Assembly: GCA_016647705.1 (NCBI GenBank)
Contig: CM028338.1
Location: 21,225,577-21,289,576 of the forward strand
Length of the DNA stretch: 64,000 nt
Source: Eucommia ulmoides
Lineage: Eukaryota; Streptophyta; Magnoliopsida; Garryales; Eucommiaceae
Reading direction: 5' to 3'
Shown here: positions 1 through 10,229 of the stretch, piece after piece
Position numbering within the stretch: the first letter of the stretch is position 1
Layout: each line of letters starts with the position of its first letter
Program-made: the position numbers and the translations under genes
The notes under the pieces: generated by a model
What the model was told of the DNA's origin: nothing
Databases searched by the model: none
What the model saw: the letters and a program-made list of their open reading frames with translations, nothing else

Positions 1-392
1 ATAAGGCATCATGTACTGTTGCAATAGTTTATAATGAGATGGTAAATAGTATCCTTATATGTTGGTTCTCTTTGACAATTTTGCGACACATTCTTGTGTT
101 CTAATAGAGATTTTTCACAATACTTTGTAGTGACCTAATATATATAATTTTAAAAATATAAAATGTTATAGAGACAATATATGGTGTTCTAATAACTATT
201 TAGAGGACACTTATTATTGCTTTAACAAGTTCAAACAAAAAGGATAATATATAGTACACTTATAACCTATTGGGGTGGCTTTTTAAGCCGGCACCAGTTC
301 AAGTTTCCCAAAAAACCTAAGTGTCACACAGAGGCTCTATCGCGACACTTTTTCTTTTTGTCTTATCCCGATAAACCAATTTTGTTGTAGTG
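1..392. mobile_element. CACTA (En/Spm-type) transposon, right terminal part
   Basis: The stretch ends with GTTGTAGTG, the reverse complement of CACTACAAC, the conserved tip of plant CACTA transposons. Inside it short motifs of the type GCGACAC recur in both orientations (near 86, 330 and 341), as expected for the subterminal repeats that the transposase binds. The other end lies outside the window, so length and coding content are unknown. No TNP-like coding sequence is visible in these 392 bases. Confidence 0.5.
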
Positions 393-839
393 TATACTAC
401 CTTCTACTTTACAATTGGATTGCTCGTATGATGAAGCAGTACCGTATCTTATCATATGTTTAAGTGACATTAAAATTAAATATTTAATTGGATAGGTTTA
501 TTTTGATCTAGAGGGTGTAAATTTTAATTTCGTATTCACTCTCCCATTTTTAGGCTACATTTATCTTAACCGATAGGTTTGCATGTAAAATATCCTTAAA
601 ATTTAAACATAATGTCCTAAATTTAGAGTTGTTGGTCTACCCCGTTCAGTTTCTCATCATTTTACATTTTTAAAACATCGTTCATGACAATCCAAAATAA
701 AAAATATGAATTGATACAAGCTTCTTCTTTCTTTTTTGTAGTTCAGTAGATCATGTTGAAACAAATGAATTTTTAATTTAATTTTTAAAATAGAAAGTGC
801 CAAATGTGTCAAATTGGTTTTGTCCTCAAAACCTATTGT
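393..839. other. AT-rich intergenic DNA
   Basis: No gene or repeat recognised. Open frames here are short and AT-biased and look accidental. Confidence 0.5.
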
Positions 840-1074
840 CCCACATTGGTTGGGAGAGGAAAAATTAAAGTGGATATCTAGGGGTATGTGAGACACTTGG
901 GGTGTGCCCCAAGGGGTACCCACATTTTGTGGAGGGGAGAGGAGTTACATCCCTATCGGTTTACCACGCGCGCCGCCGCCGCCGTCCGGCCGAGCCGAGT
1001 CGCGCGTGTGATGAGGTGGCACTTATTTATTTTTTAGAAAAAAAATAGTTTAATTAAAAAATAAAAAAAAAACA

Positions 1075-1187
1075 AACAAAACGTTTTTTTTTTTTTTGGA
1101 ACCGTTGGGATTAAAAAAAAAAACGTTTTACGTTTTTTAATTATTTAAAACGTTTAATTAAACGTTTGAAGAAAAAAAACGTTTTTT
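1075..1187. repeat. Cluster of AACGTT palindromes in A/T homopolymers
   Basis: About six ACGT-centred palindromes of the form AACGTTT or ACGTTTT recur within roughly 110 bases, separated by runs of A or T. ACGT is the core recognised by plant bZIP proteins, but clustering inside slippage-prone homopolymers may be only a local expansion. Confidence 0.5.
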
Positions 1188-1263
1188 TTACTTATTACCT
1201 TCGGTTTCAAAACAAAGATTTTTTCCTATAAATTGAAACCTTTTTTCTTCAGTTGAAGCACGG

Positions 1264-1400
1264 GAAAAAAAAAAAAAAAAAAAAAAAAAAGCAAACTGTT
1301 TCTGTTCTGAAACTGTTCCTGTTTCGTTTCTGCTTCTGTTTCGTTTCTGCTTCTGTTTCGTTTCTGTTTCTGCTTCGTTTCTGTTTTTTTGTTTCTGTTT
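1264..1400. repeat. Poly-A run plus CTGTTTC/CTGCTTC low-complexity repeat
   Basis: A long adenine run is followed by an imperfect 11-12 base repeat built from CTGTTTCGTTT and CTGCTTCTGTT. Long frames in both directions across it (Asn/Arg/Lys-Glu-Thr on minus, Phe/Ser/Val on plus) are products of the repeat and are not genes. Confidence 0.7.
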
Positions 1401-1730
1401 CTATTCCGAAACATTTTCGGTTTCATCTTCCGGAATTGTTCCGATCTGTTCCGGTACTGTTTTGTTAGTCCGATTTTGGTTTCCGAGCAGTTTGTTGGTT
1501 TTGCGAACAATGTGTGGGGGTGTTTGGTTTTCGGGACTTCTACAGTGCAAAGAACGTCCTAGACAGAGGAGAATTCTGGGCTGTTTTATCCTGGGGACAA
1601 CGGGGCTGATACACTGCTTGCACGTTCTTGGGCAGAGCCGCGAAATGTCTTAAAGAGAGCGACCTAGTCCGCGACTCATCCCAAGAAATTTTGGTAAACT
1701 CGTTCTTTATTTATTTTCTGCAACAACAGA

Positions 1731-1909
1731 TCATCTCATAACTCCAACACTATCTTTTTTAATTTTGTAAACTAAGTAATTTTATTTATTTAGGTTTATT
1801 TGAATGCTTGTTATTTTATTTTAAAATTTTGATGAATCTTTATTTATTTAGATTTAATTTAATAACTTTTTATTTCAATTGTAAATAATTTTTAACCCTC
1901 AGTATTTGA
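1731..1909. other. Short AT-rich spacer
   Basis: AT-rich DNA with TTATTTATTTA-type simple sequence; nothing else recognised. Its last three bases, TGA, form the left target duplication of the following MITE. Confidence 0.4.
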
Positions 1910-2565
1910 GGTGGCGTTTGGTAACCGTTTCTGTTTCCATTCCAGTAGTGGAATGGGAATGGGATGGGATGGAATGAGAATTTTGTTTTCTTCTTGGGAG
2001 TAAAATCGCGTTTGGTAACGATAATTTTTTTTTATTTTGGGAAGGGAATGTGTTTGGTAATGATTTTATCCTAATTTTTTTTTTTCTTTTTGTTTTGGCC
2101 GGACGGCGGTGGCACCGGCGACCACCGGCCGGCGGTGGCTCGGACCGGAGACGACCGGACGGCAATGGCGCCGGCACCGGCGACACCGGTCGGAAGGCAA
2201 TGGCGACATCGGCGGCGACACCGGGTGGGTGACAGTGGCCGGCGACCGGATGTGGCCGGAAAATTTCTGGTCGGACGGTGATCGGTGACGGTCGCCGGAG
2301 ATGACCGGCGGCGGTGACCGGCGGCGGCGGACGGTGATGGGCCGGCGGATGAACAGTGACCATGCGTTTTGGGAATGGAATGGGAATAATGAGAAACAAC
2401 TTTTTTATATTTTTCATTTCTTAAGAAAAAAGTGGGCACAATTCTCAAATGGGAATGAAATGGAAACGGAAATAAAAATTACCAAACACTATTCCCAAAC
2501 AGAATTCCCAAAAATCTGGGAATGGAATGGGAATTTCTAGAATGGAAATGGTTACCAAACGGGGC
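1910..2565. mobile_element. MITE (PIF/Harbinger-like) with GC-rich core
   Basis: The ends form an imperfect terminal inverted repeat: GGCGTTTGGTAACCGTTTC on the left and, read inward from the right, CCCCGTTTGGTAACCATTTC. TGA directly abuts both ends (1907-1909 and 2566-2568), fitting the 3-bp target duplication of PIF/Harbinger-type elements. The subterminal parts repeat GGAATGGGAATGG-type sequence in both arms. The core (about 2095-2345) is very rich in CCGGCG and CGGTGG, unlike the AT-rich surroundings. Open frames across it (Arg, Pro and Gly rich) are compositional artefacts; no transposase is present. A hAT origin with a longer duplication is less likely. Confidence 0.6.
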
Positions 2566-2568
2566 TGA

Positions 2569-4323
2569 ATACATTAAAGTTCTCTGGATGATTAATGATG
2601 TATTACAAGTTTTTATGATTTTTTTATTTCTGCTGAATATAACTTGCTGGGCATGAATTATTATGTAAAATTTTATAAGTTAAATTATAACATACTTATT
2701 AAATTTATTTTGCACAAATATTCATACTTTTTTTGCCCCCTTGAAATCCGAATTTCACCCTAGAAGTCGCACGTGTAAGGTTCAATTTTTTCACTATATG
2801 AACACCGAGTCAATGGTTGGATTTTTATTTTTTTAGTATAAACAGTAGAAGATGAGGGTTTTAAACACTAGATCTCCCACTAGGAAGTCAATAATCTTTA
2901 TTTAATAAAATCTTATTTTTATAATATTTTGGTATAGTTAGATGTAATATTTGTATAGATTTTTGAATGAAGCATGAGAAATTATAGAAAAGGAGGGCAA
3001 AAAAGAAACCAACAGGGTTTTAAACGGTGATTTCAGTGGGAGTTATTTTCAAAAAGTTGGCTCATTGATATTTCTTCATGATTTTTAGGAGGTGAGGGTT
3101 CAAATGTATAAACAAATTTAAAGTGCTGTCTACGAAAAGATATGGCATAAATCCCAAATGATTATGAAACACGAAACTGTAGGGTTTGTAACAGTTTATA
3201 CCCCGGAAGTTTGATCTCGTGTCACATTGATCCAATTTGAACACAAAAGTTTTACGGTAAAACCAATAGGTCTTAAAATTGTGCCATAGGTGGTGTGGGC
3301 GGTTTTTCACTACGGATGTCAAGCATTTGGTAGATGAATAGTTATGGGTTCAATTAAAGTGGGCTCATAATCATCTAAAAAAATATAAGAACTCAAATGA
3401 ATAAACTCATCTATAATTATAAGAAGAATTGTATATGAACCTATGCTGAATCAGTTCACGAGAGATCTAAAATAATCAAAGAATGTCCAAATATTTAAAT
3501 AATTGATCGAGACGTTCAAAATTGAGTATATCTAAAAAATATGTTCAAATAATTAAGGGTTTTTGAAAATAATAGAAATTAGTTAAACTCTACTCCATAA
3601 ATATGGTAATTCATAGATTAGATGCACAATTTTTGATATCACAAAAGACCTCATTAATTTATTCTCGTGTAAGAGGAAATTTGATACTAAAGTGATATTA
3701 CAAATGTTTATCCTAAACTTTACAAGTATTATTCCTGAAATTTCGGGCATTAACAATTTGGAACCAATTAACTTGCACCGTTTTAGAGGGAAAGATCCAC
3801 GTGCATCATGTTGACCCTTTTTAAGGCTGATTTTGTCTGAGGTGGATTTTTGTACGATATTAGTGCCTTGAATCAAGGGTTCTCTGAAAGCACGTCCACG
3901 TATTGAAAACCACATAATACTTAAAAAGTGTATCTAAATATTAATATGCAATCTTTTGATTAAGCCTGTCGTGTTTTTCCTTTTTCTTTTTCCCTTCCTA
4001 TTCTTTTTCGTTTTCTTGTGTGTGTGTGTGTTTTTCTTTGGTGGTGCGGGGTTGTCTCTTTCACCTTTTTCCAATCTTCTTCACGCATTTGCTTTGTCGG
4101 GATTGACTGAATATTAAGCCGCGAATGCTTCATCTTCTTTAAAAGAACAATCCGTGAAATTAACTTCAATAAAGGCTACCATAGATTATCAGAAAATTGT
4201 GAGGGTCATTAACGACCATGGGTTTGGCGGCCAACGCCTTTTGATATGTACACATTAATGGGAAATTTTGTTTTATTTCATTTTTCTAGGTGTGTAGACT
4301 TGTATATGCCTAAATAATATATA
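2569..4323. other. Intergenic DNA without recognised feature
   Basis: AT-rich. Frames of 70-110 codons on the minus strand (3062-3322, 3583-3915, 3960-4169) show no recognisable domain and have the composition of chance frames. A (GT)n run lies at 4018-4031. The segment 3600-3915 reads like an old dispersed repeat, but I find no second copy in this window. Confidence 0.4.
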
Positions 4324-4332
4324 CTAGTTTTA

Positions 4333-4349
4333 GTCCGCGCAATGCGCGG
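4333..4349. other. Helitron terminal hairpin
   Basis: TCCGCGC, a 3-base AAT loop, then GCGCGGA make a perfect GC stem in AT-rich DNA, close to the CTAG at 4324-4327. Position and shape match the rolling-circle termination hairpin of Helitrons. Confidence 0.6.
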
Positions 4350-4950
4350 ATGCAGATGTAGACTGAAATAAAAAAAAATCATATTAGATTTGTTTATAAT
4401 AATACAAAATAGTTGTTTATTATTTGGATGCTAAATCTGTAGGAATTATATTTTTTTCCTCATGATGTTTGCATTTGATACTTGTAATAAAATTGATCGA
4501 ATTTTCAATTTTTTTTAGCAAGATTCGTTTAAAAAAACATAATAGAAGTTAGAAACCATAAAATAAAATAAACAAAATAACAATCACAAAATTATGGAAT
4601 GGAAAAATTGGTTTATGACCTCGGAGCCAAAAAATAACAAATATAAACATATTGCATGGTTTTTCATGTTTCGTAAAATTACTATGAGCTAATAAACTAT
4701 ATGGACATAAATTTAAAAAAAAAAATGAATAGTATACGAACTTAAAATTTTAGTCAATATATTATACATTGGTACGATAATTTTTTTATAAATCCAAAAT
4801 TATTATACTACTTTAAAATAATTGTAAATTTCATATAAAAAATTACAATAACTACATTGACTTTTAATTTTGAGAGAATTATTATTTTTGCTTAAAAAAT
4901 CATTGCACAAAGTGAATTAGATAAATAGTGAATCATAAAATTTGGATTTA

Positions 4951-4983
<33 letters not shown>

Positions 4984-5997
4984 TTATGAAATGCTCATTA
5001 AGAACCCTTTTTTTTTTTTTTTTTTTTTTTCAATTATGAAAAAATACATTCGCTTAGGATAAGTTTAATGCTAACATAGATTATTGAAAAAAATAATGTC
5101 TTCGAGGTACTATCATTTTCAACCCACATGATTCATCATTTTGAGTAAAAATTAATTTTTGTTTTTGAAAAATCCAATATATGATTTATTTATTTTTTAA
5201 ATTTTTTAATTTTTGTAAAAAAATGAATGAAAATTTGAATTGACAATAATAACGAAACAAAAATAAATAAATAGGATTATTAATTAAAATCAATTTCATT
5301 TGAATGAAATTAATTTTTTTTAAATATTTAATATTATGAATATAATTTTTTTTAAAAAGAAATGAAATTTTAAATTGATAATAAAAAAACAAAACAAAAA
5401 TCAATCAATAAATATAATTATTAATTAAAAAAAATATTTTTATTATGTAAATATAGAATTAGAATTGGAAGCAATTTATATTCATTTTTAATGTTATTAA
5501 TTTAAATTAAAAATAATTTTTATTCATTGACAATTTCTAATGACAATGTAACAAAAATTCTAGATATTTAAACGGTGACACATAAAAAATTTAGAAATAA
5601 AAATATTAAAATATTTATTGCTCCTAATCCACATAGCACTTTAACTTCCAGAGTCATCAAACACACTGTACAACATGATTTGTTAGTAATTTAATCTTGA
5701 TTAAGAAACCAATGAAAGAACATACTTACAACTCTATTTTGACAACAATACCACTAATCCTAGTACGCTAAAATAAAATAGAAATATATAAAAAAAATAA
5801 AATTAAACAACGGAGTAACATTGATTCATCCTATTCAATTGAAGACCATAATCAATTTTTGAAGAACACCATCAACCAATACAATCTAAAGAACCATTTC
5901 AAAATACTTTCATACAATATCAAGTTCCATATCTCAAATTTTAAAACAAATTAATGAAAAGGTTATTGGATTACTAATGAGAATAAAATAAAAGTAC
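4350..5997. other. AT-rich Helitron-internal or intergenic DNA
   Basis: Strongly AT-rich, with an (AAT)n microsatellite at 4951-4983 and a poly-T run at about 5008-5030. No coding sequence is recognised. The minus frame at 5186-5404 is Phe/Leu/Ile/Lys-rich and compositional. Confidence 0.4.
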
Positions 5998-6053
5998 CTA
6001 GATATATGCCTTTGGATAGCAATTGATCAGCCTCTTTTGCCTGCTTGAATGCC
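5998..6053 (-). pseudogene. Amidase-like single exon fragment
   Basis: The minus strand encodes AFKQAKEADQLLSKGIYL followed by a G|GTACTT splice-donor-like junction at 5997. The pattern Q-A-K-E-A-D-x-L-L-S-x-G matches the segment just before the catalytic LGPLHGIPYG loop of plant amidases of the GatA / Asp-tRNA amidotransferase A type. Only this short exon is visible, with no catalytic Ser-cis-Ser-Lys residues. It lies on the same strand as the P450 fragment, inside the candidate Helitron, so capture together is plausible. The match is short and made from memory of the family, so the assignment is tentative. Confidence 0.35.
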
Positions 6054-8210
6054 AAAAAATACCAAAAAATATTATGAATGTTAAGTTATAATATTGCAAG
6101 AAAAAATTTATGACACAAAGTACAATTAAGTATTAACATAAATGGTAAAAAATGTAATTTAGCAAAAAGAAATTTCAATGTCTATACAAAGAAAATGAAA
6201 GACAACAAATATCAAAATCATCAAACACATCACAAACCAAGTTTAAATAAATAAAATTCAATAAAAATAAAAGAAAATAAAATATATAACATCAAATAAA
6301 AATAAAAGAAAATAACATACGTAATCGAAAATGATACATTAATACAATCTCTATTTAATCTTTTCATCAACTTGCAGAAATACAAAGAATCTACAATCAA
6401 CAAATTCACAAATGACCATGAACAATAGGAGAATTGAATTCAATACATTAGTAAGAAATGAAAACACACTATTCAATTTATAACTCAACTTTAAGTCCAC
6501 ATTAAAAGTCTATGGTATGAAAAATGATTATAGAAACACATACTCCTTTTGGGCAAGTCCTAACATGGTCACCCACTTGGAAATTCTAAATCATCCATAA
6601 AGGTCCATTTGAAACCTTACTAAGAAAAATTGTGCTACAATATTAGTCTTTGTTTTTACATGTTTTTATTTATCCTTTCTAATTTCTACAACTAAAATTC
6701 TTTGAAACCTTTTATATAGTCAAGCAATCTAACTAATAAGGAATTCTTCCAAATAACTGTCGATTTGTTAATTGAGAACTATGTTAAAGTAGATTTACAA
6801 ACAAAAGATGATGAGGTTCTTCCAACGTGTTCATCCAAACATAAATGCAATACTTTTTTCAAAGCGTAGCATACAAAAAGGTGCTCACCACTTGTCTCAC
6901 AGTTCAAGGAAAGCCATCAAGAATACATCCCAATTCACCTTTTCTCTCTAGTCTCAAGTCTCTTTGATAATAAATTAATTTATAATTTCTCCTAGCTGCA
7001 AAATATAAGAAATATAGTAATCGTAAGATTTCCTCACATTTTGTCAAACACAAATTTTCGTAGCTCTCACATTTAAGAACAAAGTAAGGAGAATCCAAAG
7101 TTTTGAGAAGTGTGAATCTCCTTCAATTGTGAGAAATATATACACGATATTTGAAATTAAATCTTATAAAAATAGGAATCTACAACTGACAATTTCAGGA
7201 CACAAACAAATTCGGAGCAAAAATAAATAAAAATAGGACATAAACAATTTCAAAACTAACTGCAGCAAATGAAAATATAAACTAACAGAAAAAAATTTGG
7301 TGGTAGTTCCTATTTCATGTAACTAATAGATCCAAACACAAAAATTTGGAACAGAAATAGAAACTTGGAATATAAATTAACAAACAGAAATAGAGTATTT
7401 GGAACAAAAGTAGCATATTCATAACATAATCAATTTATCGAGAAACCTAAATTGAAGGGTGATACTCGGATGAAAAGTAAAAATGTCTTCTTCAAATCCA
7501 CATCTTCTGGATGATTATACCTGCCCAGGCATAAAAGAATTATATGAGAAAGTGTGGTGATGTTGTTCCACATATCAAAGCGTTCAGCTAAATCAACAAA
7601 GATAATTTAAACATAACAAATCACACTGATGCAAATTTAGAGTGTGATCAGGAACAATCTCTAGTAATTGAAATTTAATTTCAAACACAAATCCACACAA
7701 TCCCATTAAATTAAAAGAATTGAATAGATCAATACAAAGTACCGAAAAAATTATTCTCTTTCTATGCGTTTAAGCGAAGAACTAAGCAATCAATACTGGT
7801 GGGCGTACCTGGCTCTATAGATACACGAATAGATTTAGAAGACCAACTCTATAATAGTGCACTAAAGACCCTTTGTGGAGTTGCTTCTCTTCCCTGTACA
7901 CGATACACGACTATAAGCTTTGGAAATTGAAAACTGAAACCATGAGATATAACATAGAAATGATCTCAACCAAATATGAAGATGAAAATATCCAGTAAGT
8001 GGAACTTAATTTCAAATATAGATGAATACAAAGCAACAGTAAACATCAAGTGCTCTTTTTGTATGCCTGTAAGCGAAGAACTGAACAAACAATCAATAGA
8101 GTTAATGGAAGTTACAAAATAAATTAATATTTTTTTCCATTCTCTCATATTATCATAAAACAAACACACATAAGCAATGCTAGGAAGAATTCCAAAGCAT
8201 TAAAAATTAC
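6054..8210. other. Helitron-internal DNA, no gene recognised
   Basis: AT-rich. An exon-like block on the minus strand near 7811-7896 is bounded by AG and GT and could be a further captured exon, but its translation contains a stop and matches no family I recognise. The minus frame at 6904-7098 has no identifiable domain. Confidence 0.35.
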
Positions 8211-8790
8211 CTATGAATTGGAAGCCCCAAAAGCGAAAACAAACACTCGCACAAATAATCGATTTCTTGTTGGGCTTTCTTCATTATTTCTGGTTTGTTC
8301 ATCAACTCGGCTATGGTGAATTTGATTGTGTTTGAATTCGTATCGATTTCTACGACCACCATGTCCTGTAAATTAATGGCGGATTCAGAAATTACAAAAA
8401 TCCTAAAATTTGAGGGAGCTAAAGTGTAAATTAAAGATTAGGAGATACCATTAGCAAAGCTTTGAGATGGGTCATGGTGAATGGAATTTTTGAATCTTTA
8501 TCATCTTTTAACTACAATAGGACCTGAAGAAAATCTTTGCTTTCATGGCCGTCCATTTTCAGCCGTTGATTTATCATCGTCTTGAAGATCCAATTAAGTC
8601 TTTTGAGTTAACCCATCCATTTTCTTCCGGATGCCCTTTAGATCGAATCAGGCCAAACCCGAATAAAAATCTGACACATTCGGCGAGCCCAATAACTCTG
8701 TCATCTCCGTCACTACCTGCCGGAACTCCTCCCCGACGGTGGCTCTTTTCTCCCCCCTTCACCGTCCCTCCCCATAGAACCCCCTGACGC
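8211..8790 (-). pseudogene. Cytochrome P450 fragment (CYP706-like), spliced, broken
   Basis: P450s are haem monooxygenases of the ER membrane. Reading down the minus strand: an apparent acceptor near 8786, VLWGGTVKGG, RATVGEEFRQVVTEMTELLG, SPNVSDFYSGLA, a stop, FDLKGIRKKMDGLTQ, NWIFKTMINQRLKMDG, then DSKIPFTMTHLKALLM ending at 8449 with a GT donor. An intron of about 83 bases (8366-8448) follows. Exon two (8211-8365) gives DMVVVEIDTNSNTIKFTIAE and a K-helix-preceding stretch, ending at another GT donor. The MTHLKALLMDMVV plus I-helix pattern is typical of CYP706. The canonical A/G-G-x-D-T-T helix reads V-E-I-D-T-N. N-terminal anchor, ExxR and haem cysteine are absent. At least two in-frame stops (one near 8510) and two frameshifts (about 8605 and 8735) make it non-functional. 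Confidence 0.72.
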
Positions 8791-9075
8791 CAGGATTTTT
8801 GTGACCATCATTGAACTTTGCATTACTCGCCGAAAGTGGTGTTTTGTGTTTGAGGAAGATAGAGGGAAATGAAGAGAGAGAGAAATGCAAAGGAACAGAA
8901 AGAGAGAATGGGCGAGATGCTTCGATTTAGGAATGGTGGATGGAGAGGAAATTGAGTAGCCGCCAGATTTCCGTTGTGGTACCGGCTGCCTGAGAATGAA
9001 GATGAATCAGGAGAGAGAGAGAGAGGGGATGAAGGGAGAGAAGGGGATGGTTTGGGAATAGGGTTATTGATTAGA
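8791..9075 (-). other. CT-rich, 5'-UTR-like segment fused upstream of the P450 fragment
   Basis: On the minus strand this is rich in CTCTCTC and TTCATTTC, like a plant 5' UTR or first exon. It ends in GTCAG just before the P450 frame begins, so it could be spliced to it. It does not encode the expected P450 N-terminus. It may be a fragment of a different gene brought into the same element. Confidence 0.3.
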
Positions 9076-9344
9076 TTAGAATATTAGTGGGGAGGAATTA
9101 ATGTGGCCATTGATCTAATGGTTGTAATAGTGAAAAACGAACAGTTGTCATCACTAAGCCATTAATCTCATTTAAATTGATAGTTGTCATCCAATCAAAC
9201 AAATGAAATTCACCACAAATGAAATTCACAAATGCAATGTCATTAATCTTGGCTATTGATTTTGATAGAGTTAAGGAGATGAGAGGAAAGGTCAAATCTT
9301 TGATATGGTTCATTCTAAGCCTAAGCTTCCAATTTTAGTTCTTC

Positions 9345-9585
9345 TATTAGATATATCTTGAAAAACCATCAGTTATTAAAATACAACCTAGATAGGAATA
9401 AATAGATGATTAAAATTTTACTTCCTCTAGAACTAAAAATTAATGTACAGATTAATTATATATATACACACACACATATATCTCGAAAAACCATCCGTTA
9501 TGAAAATACAATCTAGAGGTGAGTAAATAGGTGATTAAAATTTTATTCCCTCTAGAACTAAAAATTAATTTACTGATTTAGATTA
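9345..9585. repeat. Tandem duplication, unit about 125 bp
   Basis: The block TATATCTTGAAAAACCATCA...CTAGAACTAAAAATTAAT starting near 9350 is repeated, slightly diverged, from about 9476 (TATATCTCGAAAAACCATCC). A TA/CA dinucleotide run separates the copies. Non-coding. Confidence 0.7.
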
Positions 9586-9727
9586 ATCAATATTTGATTT
9601 TAATCTTCTATTAGATACTCAAATTATCACCAAAAGATTAAAATAAGTCGCGTAAAAATTACGGTGCCACTTTGTGTCACGAGTAATCTATTTATAAAGA
9701 CAAAGGCAGTACAATTGTGAAAATTGA

Positions 9728-10127
9728 TTGACTTCTTGAGTTATGCTACTCGCTCTCCCTAAATACTTACGTGTATAGATTCATTTATCTAGCTAATTAT
9801 CGTCTTCCTAAGACCTCCTTGAATTCCTTACCCAGGATATGTCAACGTCTTCTAAGCTTTTCACTTGAGAACTTTATAACTACTAGTGTTTCATGTATCC
9901 TGAGGGTCTCTATTTTTATGTTGAAGATAAGCCCTATTGACTTATTGAGTTACGCTACTCGGCTCCATGGAGATGTATGTTTACAGGTTCATTTGTCTTG
10001 GTAGTTTCCGCCTTCTATATCAACAACGTCTTCTAAGCTCTTCACTTGGAAACTTTATTAACTACTAGTGTTTCACGTGTCCTACAAGTGTCTGATCTTT
10101 GAATTGGAGATAAGCCTTATAGACAAT
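9728..10127. repeat. Tandem duplication, unit about 205 bp
   Basis: GACTTCTTGAGTTATGCTAC at 9730 recurs as GACTTATTGAGTTACGCTAC at about 9939. The shared unit continues through CAACGTCTTCTAAGC, TTTCACTTG-AACTTTAT and AACTACTAGTGTTTCA to GATAAGCC. Copies differ at roughly one base in eight. Non-coding; origin unknown, possibly a retroelement UTR. Confidence 0.7.
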
Positions 10128-10229
10128 TCTAAATCTTGTATTTTGGCCTTATTTCAAGAAGAAATCTAGAGTAAATAAATAACTAATAAGGGAAAATTAG
10201 TATTTTATATATCACCATTTTGTATTTAT

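Larger units (their letters stand above)
840..1730 (+). other. Promoter-like GC-rich tract, possibly part of an unclassified LTR
   Basis: It begins with GTCCCACATTGG, close to the upstream element of plant snRNA promoters but also common in retroelement LTRs. A GC-rich CGCCGCCGCC stretch follows (961-1010), then AACGTTT repeats (1075-1185), a TATA-like CCTATAAATTGAAACC near 1226, a poly-A run (1264-1290) and a pyrimidine-rich repeat. The order of promoter, leader and CAACA near 1722 suggests one LTR, but I find neither a partner LTR nor a target duplication. No snRNA follows the GTCCCACATTGG motif. Confidence 0.3.
4324..8800 (-). mobile_element. Candidate Helitron carrying host gene fragments (3' terminus at 4324)
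   Basis: Read on the minus strand, the left edge shows a perfect 7-bp stem CCGCGCA/TGCGCGG-type hairpin (plus-strand positions 4333-4349), seven bases, then CTAG, with A directly outside on the plus strand. This is the classic 3' end of a plant Helitron: a GC-rich hairpin, a short spacer and CTRR inserted between A and T. Inward lie an amidase-like exon and an intron-containing P450 fragment, both on the same strand as the Helitron, as expected for gene capture. The 5' TC end was not located; the right limit is only the edge of the captured material. No Rep/helicase is present, so the copy is non-autonomous. Confidence 0.5.

Noticed and set aside
840..870. GTCCCACATTGG resembling the plant snRNA upstream element, hinting at a U-snRNA gene
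   Set aside because: No TATA at the expected spacing and no recognisable U-RNA sequence follows.
1226..1510. 94-codon minus-strand frame rich in Asn, Arg, Lys, Glu and Thr
   Set aside because: It is the translation of the GTTTCTG low-complexity repeat and a homopolymer.
1899..2448. 172- and 125-codon minus frames across the GC-rich MITE core
   Set aside because: Pro/Arg/His content comes from CGG repeats; no domain, and the frames run into the inverted ends.
3583..3915. 110-codon minus-strand frame
   Set aside because: No domain, no splice or promoter context, and composition like non-coding DNA.
9728..9780. TCTATACACG on the minus strand at 9779 as the Helitron 5' end (A|TC context)
   Set aside because: It falls inside the 205-bp tandem duplication and is only a short match, so it is not supported as a terminus.
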